From Butyrivibrio sp. VCD2006 (lineage in GTDB: Bacteria > Bacillota > Clostridia > Lachnospirales > Lachnospiraceae): a stretch of 64,000 bases of DNA. The first letter of the stretch is position 1, and the number at the start of each line of letters is the position of its first letter. Positions 35,384 through 45,164 of this stretch are shown here, piece by piece. Made by a program: the position numbers and the translations under genes. The notes under the pieces are model-generated. The model had not been told where the DNA came from. It searched no databases and was given only the letters and a program-made list of their open reading frames with translations. Where the stretch lies: assembly GCF_000423925.1 (NCBI RefSeq), contig NZ_AUIX01000022.1, positions 1-64,000 of the forward strand, read 5' to 3'.

Positions 35384-36316
35384 ATGTGGGATACAGTCAA
35401 GCAACAATTGAGAAGAGAAATAGCTGTATTTTTGATAAGTTTATTTACAAGTATTTTGCTATTTCCCTCCATGGCTCATGCGGGTCATGTCGTTGATATT
35501 GAATCGCCTGACGGCCCAAGGGGCTATGGCGTTTATATTGGTGCAAATGCAGCGCAGCTTCATAAAAAGCTCGATAAGGATACCGACATCGGACTTGCGA
35601 TTATTGATGCTCAGTATGTAACTGCGCAGGATATCGGGGCGCTTAAGAGTAATGGCAGAAGGATTTACACGTATCTTAATGTCGGATCCTTAGAGGAGTT
35701 CAGGGATTATTATGATACATATTCCGCGCTGACATTAAATGCTTATGAAAACTGGCCGGGAGAATACTGGATAGACGTATCAGAAGAGCCGTGGCAGGAT
35801 TTTATATGTGATACTGTTGCCAGGGACTGTGTTGCCAAGGGAGTTGATGGATTTTTCATAGATAATTGCGATGTGTATTATCTATATCAGCATTCCTGGA
35901 TTTATAAGGGACTCGTCAAGATTATTACAAGGCTCCGGGATTCCTACAATCTGCCAATCATAGTAAACGGCGGAGACATGTTTGTGACACAGCTCATGGA
36001 TGAAGGAAAACAGGGTCTGATCACAGGAATCAATCAGGAGTCGGTTTTTAGCAGTATTTTGGATTATGATAAGGGCATATTCGGAGAACAACCAGCCCTG
36101 GATAGAGAGTATTTTGTCGAATATCTGAAAAGAGCAAAGAAACAGGGACTCATCGTGTATATGCTTGAGTATACTCGGGATATGAGACTGGTTGAAAAGA
36201 TCAGCGATTTTTGCATACAGAATGGCTATAAATGCTATGTTACGGATTCACTAAGGCTTGATGGGAATGTGGAAGTGCCGGAGGAGAGTGGCACGGACGA
36301 GGATGAGGAAAGTTAA
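35384..36316 (+). CDS. Secreted GH114-like (endo-alpha-1,4-polygalactosaminidase family) protein
   Basis: 310 residues from ATG 35384, chosen for taggag seven bases upstream and the signal peptide that then follows (REIAVFLISLFTSILLFPSMAHA); upstream extension to 35315 is unlikely. The mature part is a TIM-barrel of the GH114/TM1410 type: YGVYIGANAAQLHKKLDKD, IIDAQYVTAQDI, IYTYLNVGSLEEF, GVDGFFIDNCDVYY and LPIIVNGGD, with acidic residues at strand ends. Family members cleave galactosaminogalactan-like polymers; substrate here is unproven. An acidic tail (EESGTDEDEES) ends it. The TPK gene follows after five bases. Confidence 0.82.
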   Translation: MWDTVKQQLRREIAVFLISLFTSILLFPSMAHAGHVVDIESPDGPRGYGVYIGANAAQLHKKLDKDTDIGLAIIDAQYVTAQDIGALKSNGRRIYTYLNVGSLEEFRDYYDTYSALTLNAYENWPGEYWIDVSEEPWQDFICDTVARDCVAKGVDGFFIDNCDVYYLYQHSWIYKGLVKIITRLRDSYNLPIIVNGGDMFVTQLMDEGKQGLITGINQESVFSSILDYDKGIFGEQPALDREYFVEYLKRAKKQGLIVYMLEYTRDMRLVEKISDFCIQNGYKCYVTDSLRLDGNVEVPEESGTDEDEES

Positions 36317-36321
36317 GTGTT

Positions 36322-37014
36322 ATGGGAAGATGTGTTGTTGTTGGGGGATCTTATATAGGAAATTATGAATTTGTCCGCGAGCACCTAAGGGATGATGATT
36401 TCGTCATCTACTGTGACTGCGGACTTTCTCACATGGATGGGCTTGGCGCAGAGCCTTCTCTGATTGTTGGGGACTTCGATTCCCATGAGAATCCCGGTCT
36501 TAATATTGAGACAATTGTATTACCGACAGTGAAGGATGACACCGACACGGTTTATGCTGTGAAAGAAGCCGTAAAACGTGGCTTTACTGATTTTGTGCTT
36601 GTAGGAGCTTTAGGGAAAAGATTTGACCATTCCCTTGGGAATCTTTCTATTTTACTTATGCTTGATTCCATGGGGCTCTCCGGAGTAATCGTTGATGACT
36701 ATTCAGAGATAAGGGTTGTATCCGGGGAAGTCGGAAAATCTTCTGAAGAAGGAAGCCCTGATACCTACGGCGGTTTTTCGGAGGAGGAGCCGGGTGTCCT
36801 TAGTGTGTCTGATGCCTGCAAATATTTCTCTGTGCTGGCAGCAGGAGGCGACGCCCATGGAGTAACTATAAGGAATGCGAAATATAATATTGAGAATGCT
36901 GATATTAAATCGGATTTTCCCCTTGGTGTATCCAATGAGGTTCCCGCAGGCAGCATAGCTGAAGTCAGTGTTAAGCAGGGACGGTTGTTTGTTATTGAAG
37001 TGTTTTCAGAGTGA
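36322..37014 (+). CDS. thiN: Thiamine pyrophosphokinase
   Basis: 230 residues. The catalytic-domain motifs SLIVGDFDS and VKDDTDTVYAVKEA are diagnostic for TPK, which converts thiamine and ATP to thiamine pyrophosphate. The C-terminal thiamine-binding beta domain ends FPLGVSNEV and GRLFVIEVF. An insertion of about 25 residues (SSEEGSPDTYGGFSEEEPG) splits the C-terminal domain. In many Firmicutes thiN follows rsgA and rpe; here it instead follows a secreted GH114-like gene by five bases, so transcription is probably shared. Confidence 0.92.
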   Translation: MGRCVVVGGSYIGNYEFVREHLRDDDFVIYCDCGLSHMDGLGAEPSLIVGDFDSHENPGLNIETIVLPTVKDDTDTVYAVKEAVKRGFTDFVLVGALGKRFDHSLGNLSILLMLDSMGLSGVIVDDYSEIRVVSGEVGKSSEEGSPDTYGGFSEEEPGVLSVSDACKYFSVLAAGGDAHGVTIRNAKYNIENADIKSDFPLGVSNEVPAGSIAEVSVKQGRLFVIEVFSE

Positions 37015-37089
37015 ATGATTACTTATTTACAGAACTGATATATAGAGGCTTTTGGGAAAAATGTAGGACAGAGAATTGGAGGAGACAGT

Positions 37090-39102
37090 ATGGTATTTAG
37101 GGAGAAGGATGGAGCACTAATTGCAAAAAGACAGGGAGAAACTCTGCAAATTGAGCCCTGGGGTAAGAATTCCCTGAGAGTCAGAAGTACCATGTATCCG
37201 GATTTTACCGGGAGGGACTGGGCACTGACAGAGTCTGTATCAGGAAATGAGGCTAAGGTTACTATCACAGAGAGAGCTGATGGCCCCTTTGCTAAGATTT
37301 CAAATGGCAAAATAGAGGCAACTGTGAATTTTGCCGGCGTTATCACTTTTTATAAAAAGGACAACAGCGGTCCTGATGATTTCATTCTTCGCGAGTATTT
37401 CCGCTGCTACGGTGGAACTGAGTCGAAAGAATCAAGATGCCTTAAATACATTAATCGTGATTATAAGCCCCATGTTGGTGGCGATTATCGCATAATTCAG
37501 AAATTCGAGAGCAATGACGGCGAGAAAATCTTTGGCATGGGTCAGTACCAGCAGCCTTACACAGATCTGAAGGGCTGCATTCTGGATCTCGAGCAGAGGA
37601 ATTCTCAGGTTTCTGTTCCGTTTGCGCTTTCAAGCCTTGGGTATGGATTTTTGTGGAATAATCCGGCAGTTGGAAGAGTAACCTTTGGAAATAACTACAC
37701 AGAATGGGTTACAGAAGCTTCAAAGGAACTCGATTACTGGATTACAGTGGATGATACACCAAGACAGATAATTGAAAATTATACAGGGGTAACAGGTCGT
37801 GCACCACAGATGCCTGATGAGCTTTTGGGTCTTTGGCAGTGTAAGCTTCGTTACCGCACACAGGAAGAGGTTCTTACGGTAGCCCGCACCTGTAAGGAAA
37901 AAGGAGTGCCGATCGACTGTATTGTAATCGACTTTTTCCATTGGACAGTTCAGGGAGACTGGAAGTTTGACGAGACCTATTGGCCGGATCCCAAGGCCAT
38001 GGTGGATGAACTCCACAGCATGGGCATAAAGGTTATGGTTTCAGTATGGCCTTCAGTTGATAAGAGAAGTGAGCATTTTTACGACATGCTTGAGAGAGGC
38101 CTTCTTGTGAAAAATGAGAGAGGCGGTCTTCAGAACTACGATTATCAGGGCGACTGCACTGTTTTTGATGCAACCAATCCCGAAGCAAGAGATTATGTGT
38201 GGGAGATTTGCAAAAAGAACTACTATGATCTGGGAATTGATATGTTCTGGCTTGATAACTCCGAGCCTGATCTTGTTAAGTATGATTTCGATTCACTTAG
38301 ATACTACATGGGACCTGCACTGGAGGTAAGTAATATTTATCCTCAGTGCTACAGTAGAGTTTTCTATGACAATATGAAAAAAGTACAGGATAAGCCTGTA
38401 GTTAATCTTCTTCGCTCTGCATGGGTAGGAAGCCAGAAGTACGGAAATGTAGTCTGGTCAGGTGATGTTCCAAGCACATTTGAGGCGTTGAGAGACCAGC
38501 TGGCAGCAGGACTTAATATGGGCCTTGCCGGAATTTCCTGGTGGACAACGGATATCGGCGGATTTATGACTGACGATGTAAATGATCCTGATTTCAGACA
38601 GCTCCTAATCAGATGGTATGAGTTTGCGGTATTTTCACCAATCCTCAGAATTCACGGAGACAGAGGACCTTACGACATTCCGCCGCTTGATAACAGAGAT
38701 TTTGGAGGCGGTTATCTCCACACAGGTCAGGACAACGAGCTTTGGAGCTATGGCGAGGACAACTTCAAGATTATGAAGGATCAGCTTAAGCTGAGACATG
38801 ACCTTAAACCATATATCAAATCACTTTTCGAGGAGACAAGCAAAAACGGAGCACCCATCATAAGAACATTGTTCTACGAGTTCCCGGAGGATAAAAAGTG
38901 CTGGGAAGTATATGATGAGTACATGTTCGGAAGTGAGTATCTTGTTGCTCCGATCCTTGAGCTTAATCAGTATGAGAGAGAAGTATATCTCCCGGAAGGA
39001 AAATGGGAAGATATAAGAGATGGCAAGATATACGACGGCGGACAGACAATCAAGGCAGCAGCGCCTATTGAGTCTATTCCGGTATATAGATTATTAAAAT
39101 AA
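37090..39102 (+). CDS. Glycoside hydrolase family 31 (alpha-xylosidase/alpha-glucosidase type)
   Basis: 670 residues without a signal peptide, so intracellular. N-terminal galactose-mutarotase-like domain (1-230), then the GH31 barrel. The nucleophile motif DMFWLDNSEPD places the catalytic Asp at 389, and the acid/base Asp459 is in VWSGDVPST. Further barrel motifs are DCIVIDFFHWTVQGDWKFD and ILRIHGDRGP. The WTVQGDW segment resembles YicI-type alpha-xylosidases, acting on xyloglucan oligosaccharides or alpha-glucosides. ggaggagacagt precedes the ATG. It clusters with a GH3 enzyme and sugar transporters. Confidence 0.92.
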   Translation: MVFREKDGALIAKRQGETLQIEPWGKNSLRVRSTMYPDFTGRDWALTESVSGNEAKVTITERADGPFAKISNGKIEATVNFAGVITFYKKDNSGPDDFILREYFRCYGGTESKESRCLKYINRDYKPHVGGDYRIIQKFESNDGEKIFGMGQYQQPYTDLKGCILDLEQRNSQVSVPFALSSLGYGFLWNNPAVGRVTFGNNYTEWVTEASKELDYWITVDDTPRQIIENYTGVTGRAPQMPDELLGLWQCKLRYRTQEEVLTVARTCKEKGVPIDCIVIDFFHWTVQGDWKFDETYWPDPKAMVDELHSMGIKVMVSVWPSVDKRSEHFYDMLERGLLVKNERGGLQNYDYQGDCTVFDATNPEARDYVWEICKKNYYDLGIDMFWLDNSEPDLVKYDFDSLRYYMGPALEVSNIYPQCYSRVFYDNMKKVQDKPVVNLLRSAWVGSQKYGNVVWSGDVPSTFEALRDQLAAGLNMGLAGISWWTTDIGGFMTDDVNDPDFRQLLIRWYEFAVFSPILRIHGDRGPYDIPPLDNRDFGGGYLHTGQDNELWSYGEDNFKIMKDQLKLRHDLKPYIKSLFEETSKNGAPIIRTLFYEFPEDKKCWEVYDEYMFGSEYLVAPILELNQYEREVYLPEGKWEDIRDGKIYDGGQTIKAAAPIESIPVYRLLK

Positions 39103-39143
39103 ATAGAAAAATTTCTCTAACCTCATTTGGAGTAGATTATTCT

Positions 39144-39166
39144 AAAGCCTTCCCCCCTGGGGGACG
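39144..39166 (+). repeat. Truncated copy of the palindromic leader element
   Basis: aaagccttcccccctgggggacgttg matches the start of the family, then diverges (taagctgg). It precedes an inverted repeat attctct/agagaat (39213-39236) and a full short copy. Confidence 0.65.
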
Positions 39167-39247
39167 TTGTAAGCTGGTTAAGTGAAATTAAATACAGAGT
39201 TTTGACATATTCTCTAAGAAAAAAAAGAGAATTGATATATTCTTTTT

Positions 39248-39295
39248 GCCTTCCCCCTGTGGGGGAAGGTGTCAGCGAAGCTGACGGATGAGGGG
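39248..39295 (+). repeat. Dispersed palindromic leader element, short form (copy F)
   Basis: ccttccccc-tgt-gggggaagg, gtcagc-gaa-gctgac, ggatgagggg. The downstream serine-hydrolase gene starts at 39312 with its own aaggag. Confidence 0.92.
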
Positions 39296-39311
39296 TCAGA
39301 AAGGAGACACC

Positions 39312-40481
39312 ATGCGCGACAAAAAACAACTACTCATAGATTGCATGAACAGAGCAATAGAATCAAAGGAACTGGCAGGCTTAAACGTCCTTGTTCTTAA
39401 AGACGGCAAGGAGGAATTTTACGCAGATGCGGGATATGCAAATATTGAGCAGAAAAAGCCATTTAAAAGAGATACCATAATAAGACTTTACTCTCAAAGT
39501 AAGCCAATAACAGCAGCGGCAGCAATGCTCCTTATTCAGGACGGAATAATTGAGCCATATGAGCCTGTCGGAAACTATATAGAAAGCTTTAAGAAGCAGT
39601 ACACAATTGAGAATGGGTTAAGGCATCCCGTAAGGGAGGATCATCCGATGTTTATCAAGGATCTTTTGGATATGACATCCGGTCTTACATACCCGGCAGA
39701 TGATACGGTAGCGCAGGTATGCACAGGGGCGCTGTACAATGAACTCATAGAGAGATTATCCACAGATGACATGATGAGCACCATGGAATTTGCTGAGCGC
39801 CTGGGAACATTCCCGTTGAATTTCCAGCCGGGTGATCATTTCCAATATGGAACAAGTGCAGATGTGCTTGGAGCTGTCATCGAGAAGGCTTCCGGTATGA
39901 AATTCGGAGAATTTTTAAAGAAGAGAATCTTTGAGCCTCTAAACATGAAGGACACGGATTTTTATGTGCCGGAGGAAAAAATGGACAGATATGCAACTGC
40001 CTATGATCTGGGCAGTGGTGAAGCCGTTCCCTATAGTGGAAACAACCTGGGAATTCGTGACGATGGAAAGAAAAATGCGTTTGAGTCAGGTGGTGCAGGC
40101 ATTTTCTCAACGATTGATGACTATGCTAACTTTGCAAGAATGCTTATGAACGGAGGAACTTTTGAAGGAAAAGAAATTCTTACAGAGAGAACCGTTCGTT
40201 TCATGACAGAATCAAAGCTTCAGGAGGGCCCGCAGAAGGATATGACTAATGGATGGCCTGCACTTGGTGGCTTTTCATATGGGAATCTCATGCGTATCAT
40301 GAAGGATCCTGAGAAAGCGGGACTCATCGCAGGTGAAGGTGAATACGGTTGGGATGGCTGGCTTGGGCCTTACTTTTGTAATGACCCTGAGAGCAGAACG
40401 ACCTTCCTGATGCTCACTCAGAGAGTCGACTACGCTACAGGAATAACAACCAGAAAGCTGAGAAATATTGTATTCGCTTAA
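39312..40481 (+). CDS. Serine hydrolase of the class C beta-lactamase family
   Basis: 389 residues from ATG 39312 (aaggag five bases upstream); an ATG at 39288 lies inside the ggatgagggg box of the element and is rejected. The catalytic SxxK motif is SQSK (IIRLYSQSKPITA, about residue 62), the YxN-type motif is YGTS (FQYGTSADVLGAV), and a late GW-containing segment YGWDGWLGPY follows. No signal peptide, so cytoplasmic. The family includes esterases, D-amino-acid amidases and PBP-like enzymes; the position between GH31 and GH3 enzymes suggests a carbohydrate esterase, but that is inference. Confidence 0.88.
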   Translation: MRDKKQLLIDCMNRAIESKELAGLNVLVLKDGKEEFYADAGYANIEQKKPFKRDTIIRLYSQSKPITAAAAMLLIQDGIIEPYEPVGNYIESFKKQYTIENGLRHPVREDHPMFIKDLLDMTSGLTYPADDTVAQVCTGALYNELIERLSTDDMMSTMEFAERLGTFPLNFQPGDHFQYGTSADVLGAVIEKASGMKFGEFLKKRIFEPLNMKDTDFYVPEEKMDRYATAYDLGSGEAVPYSGNNLGIRDDGKKNAFESGGAGIFSTIDDYANFARMLMNGGTFEGKEILTERTVRFMTESKLQEGPQKDMTNGWPALGGFSYGNLMRIMKDPEKAGLIAGEGEYGWDGWLGPYFCNDPESRTTFLMLTQRVDYATGITTRKLRNIVFA

Positions 40482-40614
40482 TCGTTTGCATAACTGTTTT
40501 TTAATAGTAATTTAACGAATGCTTCAGTGGCTGTGTGCTAAGATGAGAATGGATTAACATGTAATCCCACATACTGTCAACTGATTCGTGATTATTAATC
40601 AGGAAGGGCTGAAG

Positions 40615-42801
40615 ATGGAAGGAAGCATTCAAACATTAAAATACCGTGCAGAGGAAATACTTGAAGCACTTACATTGGAAGAAAAAATAGGAATGATTCA
40701 CGGAAACGAACTTTTCAAGACGAAGGGTGTGGAGAGACTTGGAATTCCACCTCTCGTCATGTCTGACGGCCCCATGGGGGTTAGGGCAGAGTATGAAAAG
40801 GATGAGTGGATTCCTATTGGAAATACCGATGATTATGTGACATATCTGCCGTGCAACAGTGCGGTTGCGGCTACCTGGAACAGGAATCTGGCGGGAAGAA
40901 CAGGAAGCGTTCTGGGACAGGAAGCCAGAGGTCGTGGCAAGGATATTATTCTTGCTCCCGGTATGAACCTTAAGAGATCGCCTCTGTGTGGTAGAAACTT
41001 TGAGTATTTCAGTGAGGATCCCTACCTTACATCTGAGCTTGCCACAGAGTATATTAAAGGTGTCCAGAGCTGGGATGTTTCCGCATGTCCTAAGCATTTT
41101 GCCTTGAATCACCAGGAAACTGCGAGACTTGAGGTTGACGAAGATATTGATGATGATGTTCTTGAGGATCTTTATCTGCAGGTTTTCAAGGATGTTATAG
41201 ATCAGGCAGATCCATACAGTATTATGATCGCATATAACAAGATTCGCGGAGAATACTGCTGTGAGAGTAAATTCCTTTTAAACGAGATACTAAGAGAAAA
41301 GTGGGGTTATGAGGGATTTGCAGTATCTGACTGGGGTGCAATCCACGATACCGGAAAAGGCGCCGAGGCTGATATTGACTGCGAAATGTCAGTGACAGGA
41401 GATTTTGATCATTATAAATTCGCGAAGCCTTTATTAAAAATGGTGAAAAACGGAGAGATTGATGAGGAAATTATTAATCAGAAGGTCATAAGGATTCTAA
41501 TCCTGATGCTGCGACTTAATATGCTTGATGAAGATGTGATGATCAGAAAGGATGCATCTTACAATTCCTTTGCCGCAAGGCAGGATTGTCTGGATATCGC
41601 AAGAGGAAGCGTTGTTTTACTGAAAAATGAGGATGGGCTGCTTCCGATAATAAGGCCGCAGATCAAGAATAAGAAGATACTTGTGATAGGTGAAAATGCT
41701 AACAGGACACATTCAAATGGCGGAGGAAGTGCAGAAATCAAGGCGCTTTATGAGATAACACCTCTCATGGGATTAAAGTCGAGAATTGGCGGCGCTGCAA
41801 AGGTTGATTATCTTAGAGGCTATGCAAGTACGCCAATGCTTGATTGCACGTACGAGGGTACAAATTGGCAGGCCACCAGCCTCGATGGCTACGACTCAGA
41901 TAAATCCGCAGAGGATGATGATATTGATTCAAAGAGTGTGCATGAAATCTTTGAGGAAGTGGGAGCAATGGGGACTGACAGCCTTGGACTTGATAATTGT
42001 CTTTTGGCTAAGGCAGATGAGGAAGCCCTCGAAAAACTGCGGAAAAAGCTTAGAGCAGAGGCTATTGAAGCCTGCAAGGATTATGATTATGTTATTTTTG
42101 TAGGTGGTCTCAATCATGACATCGACCGCGAGGGATTTGACAGAGAGAATTTGAATCTTCCTTATGATCAGAATGAACTTCTTGTGGAACTTTTGAAGGA
42201 ACGTCCGGACACAATTGTCACCATGATCGGAGGCAGTGTCGTTGACATGACAAAGTGGCTGGATGACTGCAAGGCACTGGTGTGGATGTATTATAATGGC
42301 ATGGAGGGCGGAAACGCACTTGCTGAGGTTATCCTTGGCGATATCAATCCATGCGGTCATCTGCCGGAGACCTTCTATAAATCGGCAGCAGATTGCTCGG
42401 CTAATAGCATTGGAGACTTTGGAGGAACTGATATCGTTCATTATAAAGAGCGCTTTGACATCGGATACCGCCATATCTACAAAGGAAATATTTCGGTCCA
42501 GTTTCCATTTGGTTATGGACTTACATATTCGAATTTTGAGATTTCTAACCTGTCCTTTAATACCGGCAGACATGCGGCAAAGGGCACACTGACAAACAAA
42601 TCCGATCAGGATGGTGCCGAGATCATACAGGTTTATCGTCTGCCTGACGAGATACACGATTATCTTGAGCTTGTGGGCTTTGAAAAGATATATCTTCGCG
42701 CAAATTCTGAGATAGAATTTGAAGTAAACGTGCGGGACAGAGTCGGCATGGGAAGATACGCTATAGGATTTAACAGCGCAGAGCTTATGGATATATTTTG
42801 A
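40615..42801 (+). CDS. Glycoside hydrolase family 3 (beta-glucosidase/beta-xylosidase type)
   Basis: 728 residues from ATG 40615, chosen for aggaaggg upstream; a GTG at 40588 is in frame but unsupported. GH3 N-domain: PPLVMSDGPMGVR, GRGKDIILAPGMNLKRSP, CPKHFALNHQE, and the nucleophile Asp239 in FAVSDWGAIHD. GH3 C-domain: GSVVLLKNEDGLLPI, VIFVGGLNHDIDREGFDREN. A short fibronectin-III-like end follows (about 640-728). No signal peptide, so it hydrolyses imported oligosaccharides in the cytoplasm. The GxNxERxDR-like DREGFDREN loop normally carries the acid/base residue. Confidence 0.93.
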   Translation: MEGSIQTLKYRAEEILEALTLEEKIGMIHGNELFKTKGVERLGIPPLVMSDGPMGVRAEYEKDEWIPIGNTDDYVTYLPCNSAVAATWNRNLAGRTGSVLGQEARGRGKDIILAPGMNLKRSPLCGRNFEYFSEDPYLTSELATEYIKGVQSWDVSACPKHFALNHQETARLEVDEDIDDDVLEDLYLQVFKDVIDQADPYSIMIAYNKIRGEYCCESKFLLNEILREKWGYEGFAVSDWGAIHDTGKGAEADIDCEMSVTGDFDHYKFAKPLLKMVKNGEIDEEIINQKVIRILILMLRLNMLDEDVMIRKDASYNSFAARQDCLDIARGSVVLLKNEDGLLPIIRPQIKNKKILVIGENANRTHSNGGGSAEIKALYEITPLMGLKSRIGGAAKVDYLRGYASTPMLDCTYEGTNWQATSLDGYDSDKSAEDDDIDSKSVHEIFEEVGAMGTDSLGLDNCLLAKADEEALEKLRKKLRAEAIEACKDYDYVIFVGGLNHDIDREGFDRENLNLPYDQNELLVELLKERPDTIVTMIGGSVVDMTKWLDDCKALVWMYYNGMEGGNALAEVILGDINPCGHLPETFYKSAADCSANSIGDFGGTDIVHYKERFDIGYRHIYKGNISVQFPFGYGLTYSNFEISNLSFNTGRHAAKGTLTNKSDQDGAEIIQVYRLPDEIHDYLELVGFEKIYLRANSEIEFEVNVRDRVGMGRYAIGFNSAELMDIF

Positions 42802-42867
42802 TTTATGGGTTTGAGCGGATAGCTGTTGTTAAGTGTTTTTGAGGAAACTTTTGAAAAAAGAAACTTA

Positions 42868-42968
42868 TAAGCCTTCCCCTTGGGGGCGCACAACGTCCGG
42901 GGGACGTTGGTTTTGCGCCGACCGGAGCGGAGCGAAGACAAGGTGGCACGAAGTGCCGGATGAGGGGG
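42868..42968 (+). repeat. Dispersed palindromic leader element, long form (copy G)
   Basis: Inner hairpin reads aacgtcc/ggacgtt instead of aatcgtcc/ggacgatt (both arms changed), second hairpin ggcac-gaa-gtgcc, ending ggatgaggggg four bases before the PHP gene ATG. It appears identical to copy J over almost all its length. Confidence 0.92.
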
Positions 42969-42972
42969 AAAC

Positions 42973-43791
42973 ATGCTAACGATAAAGTGTGACCTACACA
43001 CGCACACATTATTTTCAGCTCACGCATACTCGACCATAGAAGAGAATGTGCGTGAAGCTGAGTCCCTGGGATTAGAGCTTCTGGCCAGTACCGATCATTT
43101 TAGTTCAATGGTCGTTGCTGAAGATGAGGATCTCAGGTCATATCAGTTTTTCACTAATCAGAACTGTTGGAGAAGACTATGGCACAACGTTAAGCTTCTT
43201 CGTGGCTGTGAGGTGGATATTGTGAATCCTGAAGGATACCTCTTTGGAATGGGACTTCCGATAAAAAAATCAATTGTAGGGGATCCGTATAAGGATGACA
43301 AAGATTTATTTCAGAGAACAACTGAGCGACTTGATTTTATAATAGCAAGTGTCCATGGGAAGTGGGGGCTTCAGGGCATTACCAGTAATCAGGCGACACA
43401 GATGTATATAACAGTTTTGGAGGATCCGCGAATCCTGATGCTTGGGCATATCGGAAGAGCCGGTATTCCTTTTGAAACCGATGAGGTTCTGAACAGGGCA
43501 AAAGAGCTTCATAAGCCAATTGAAATAAATGAGCATAGCGTCATTTGGAGCGGCGATATCGCTTCAAGATGCAAAGAGATTGCTGTAAGATGCGCGGAGC
43601 TTGGGGTAAGTATCTGCGTCAATACCGATGCCCACATTGCAACTGATATCGGTAGATTTCCTACGGCAATAGCAATGCTTGAGGAAATTCATTTTCCACA
43701 GGAGCTTATCATGAACCGCGACAGCGAGAGCTTCCTCTCTCAGTACTACGCGGCCGGCTTCCCGGAAATCGATTTTTCCGAGCAGGGTTAA
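42973..43791 (+). CDS. PHP-domain phosphoesterase (YcdX-like)
   Basis: 272 residues. The PHP metal-binding motifs are visible: CDLHTHTLFSAHAYST at the N-terminus, LLASTDHFSSM, ASVHGKWG, LGHIGRAG and CVNTDAHIATDIG. These coordinate a trinuclear metal centre in YcdX-type phosphatases; family members hydrolyse small phosphorylated compounds, and the substrate here is unknown. The only ribosome-binding site available is the gaggggg end of the palindromic element. Confidence 0.87.
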   Translation: MLTIKCDLHTHTLFSAHAYSTIEENVREAESLGLELLASTDHFSSMVVAEDEDLRSYQFFTNQNCWRRLWHNVKLLRGCEVDIVNPEGYLFGMGLPIKKSIVGDPYKDDKDLFQRTTERLDFIIASVHGKWGLQGITSNQATQMYITVLEDPRILMLGHIGRAGIPFETDEVLNRAKELHKPIEINEHSVIWSGDIASRCKEIAVRCAELGVSICVNTDAHIATDIGRFPTAIAMLEEIHFPQELIMNRDSESFLSQYYAAGFPEIDFSEQG

Positions 43792-43806
43792 AGCAGACAT
43801 TTGGGG

Positions 43807-43834
43807 CCAGGCATATAAATTATTATGTGCCTGG
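43807..43834 (+). other. Hairpin in the gap after the PHP gene
   Basis: ccaggcatataa pairs with ttatgtgcctgg with one mismatch; no T-run follows. A second ccaggcata occurs at 43852. It may be a weak terminator or processing site. Confidence 0.45.
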
Positions 43835-43875
43835 AAAACAATTACAGTGGCCAGGCATAAAGATATAATATATAT

Positions 43876-43922
43876 GCCTTCCCCCACTGGGGGAAGGTGG
43901 CTGCGAAGCAGCCGGATGAGGG
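43876..43922 (+). repeat. Dispersed palindromic leader element, short form (copy H)
   Basis: ccttccccc-act-gggggaagg, then ggctgc-gaa-gcagcc, ggatgaggg, six bases before the ATPase ATG. In this copy the second hairpin stem is GGCTGC/GCAGCC, a fully compensated change from GTCAGC/GCTGAC. Confidence 0.92.
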
Positions 43923-43928
43923 CAACGT

Positions 43929-45158
43929 ATGAAAATAGTTTTAGAGAATCTCACTAAGAAATTCCCAAACAGAAACAAAAAAATAAAGGGTGACGTCATC
44001 GCCGTGAACAGCTTTGATCACGAAATACCGGACGGGAAGCTCATTGGGCTCCTCGGTCCTTCCGGCTGCGGAAAAAGTACAGTTCTTAATCTTATCAGCG
44101 GCCTTGAGAAACCAACTTCCGGCAGGATATATTTCGGAGATGATGACGTGACTGAACTGCCACCTGAAAATCGCGGAGTGGGGCTTGTTTTTCAGAATTA
44201 TGCGCTGTATCCCCATCTGAATGTAAGGGATAACATCAGATTTCCACTTGAGAATCTAAGAGGTAAGGATAAGCTTACCAAGGAGCAGATGAATGCCAAG
44301 GTGCTGCAGGCTGCGAAGCTTGTGCAGATTGAGCAGCTTATGGATAGAAAACCTGCTGAGATGTCCGGCGGACAACAGCAGAGAGTTGCGATTGCCAGAG
44401 CACTTGTAAAACAGCCCAGAGTTCTGCTTTTGGATGAGCCGTTATCAAATCTTGACGCCAGACTTCGTCTCCAGACAAGAGAGGAGTTAAAGCGCATCCA
44501 GATAGAGACCGGAATAACCACGATTTTTGTAACCCATGATCAGGAAGAGGCTATGAGTATCTGCGATGCCATAGTTGTAATGAAGGATGGCAGGATAATG
44601 CAGTATGGCTCACCTCAGGATGTCTATGACTATCCTGACAACCTGTTTGTTGCAAAGTTCCTTGGTTCACCTCAGATCAATGTTTTTAGAGGCGAGATCA
44701 GAGGCAGCTCACTTTTCATTGGAAACGATTATATTATGGATATGAATGAACTCTGCGGAAAGGCCGGCAGGGACTGTGCAAAGGGTAAATTGTCAGAAGC
44801 AACTCAAAATCCCGGTGGCACAGAGACAAGGCAGGTATATGTCGGAATAAGACCGGAGGGCTTTGAGGCGCTGTCAGATGCAGAGACTATAACTGATAAC
44901 AGCGGGGACCAAAACGGAAACGCTACCTCTAAGGCCGGGAATGGCTTCGGAGTTCTTAAATGCGAGTTTAGAAAAATGGAAGTTATGGGACGTGATACAA
45001 GTATTATCTGCTATCACGAAGCTTTTGACGGAACCGTGATAAGGGCGATTATCCCTTCTGATACGAGGCCGCAATTTGTTGGTGGTGAAGTGTGCTTTAG
45101 GTTAAAGCCATCAAAGGTTCATATTTTTGATGCTGAGACGGAGGAGGTAATAAGATAA
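43929..45158 (+). CDS. ABC transporter ATP-binding protein, MsmK/UgpC type
   Basis: 409 residues. Walker A LGPSGCGKST, Q-loop VFQNYALYPHL, signature MSGGQQQRVAIARAL, Walker B VLLLDEPLSNLDARLR, H-loop FVTHDQEEA, then TOBE regulatory domains (about 245-405). The TOBE part contains an extra hydrophilic segment around residues 315-340 (TITDNSGDQNGNATSKAGNG). UgpC/MsmK ATPases power carbohydrate importers of the CUT1 class and often serve several permeases. Two permeases and a binding protein follow. Translation probably uses the ggatgaggg of copy H. Confidence 0.93.
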   Translation: MKIVLENLTKKFPNRNKKIKGDVIAVNSFDHEIPDGKLIGLLGPSGCGKSTVLNLISGLEKPTSGRIYFGDDDVTELPPENRGVGLVFQNYALYPHLNVRDNIRFPLENLRGKDKLTKEQMNAKVLQAAKLVQIEQLMDRKPAEMSGGQQQRVAIARALVKQPRVLLLDEPLSNLDARLRLQTREELKRIQIETGITTIFVTHDQEEAMSICDAIVVMKDGRIMQYGSPQDVYDYPDNLFVAKFLGSPQINVFRGEIRGSSLFIGNDYIMDMNELCGKAGRDCAKGKLSEATQNPGGTETRQVYVGIRPEGFEALSDAETITDNSGDQNGNATSKAGNGFGVLKCEFRKMEVMGRDTSIICYHEAFDGTVIRAIIPSDTRPQFVGGEVCFRLKPSKVHIFDAETEEVIR

Positions 45159-45164
45159 CCTCAT

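Noticed and set aside
36322..37014. Thiamine riboswitch upstream of the pyrophosphokinase gene
   Set aside because: Only five bases separate it from the previous gene and no TPP-riboswitch core sequence is visible.
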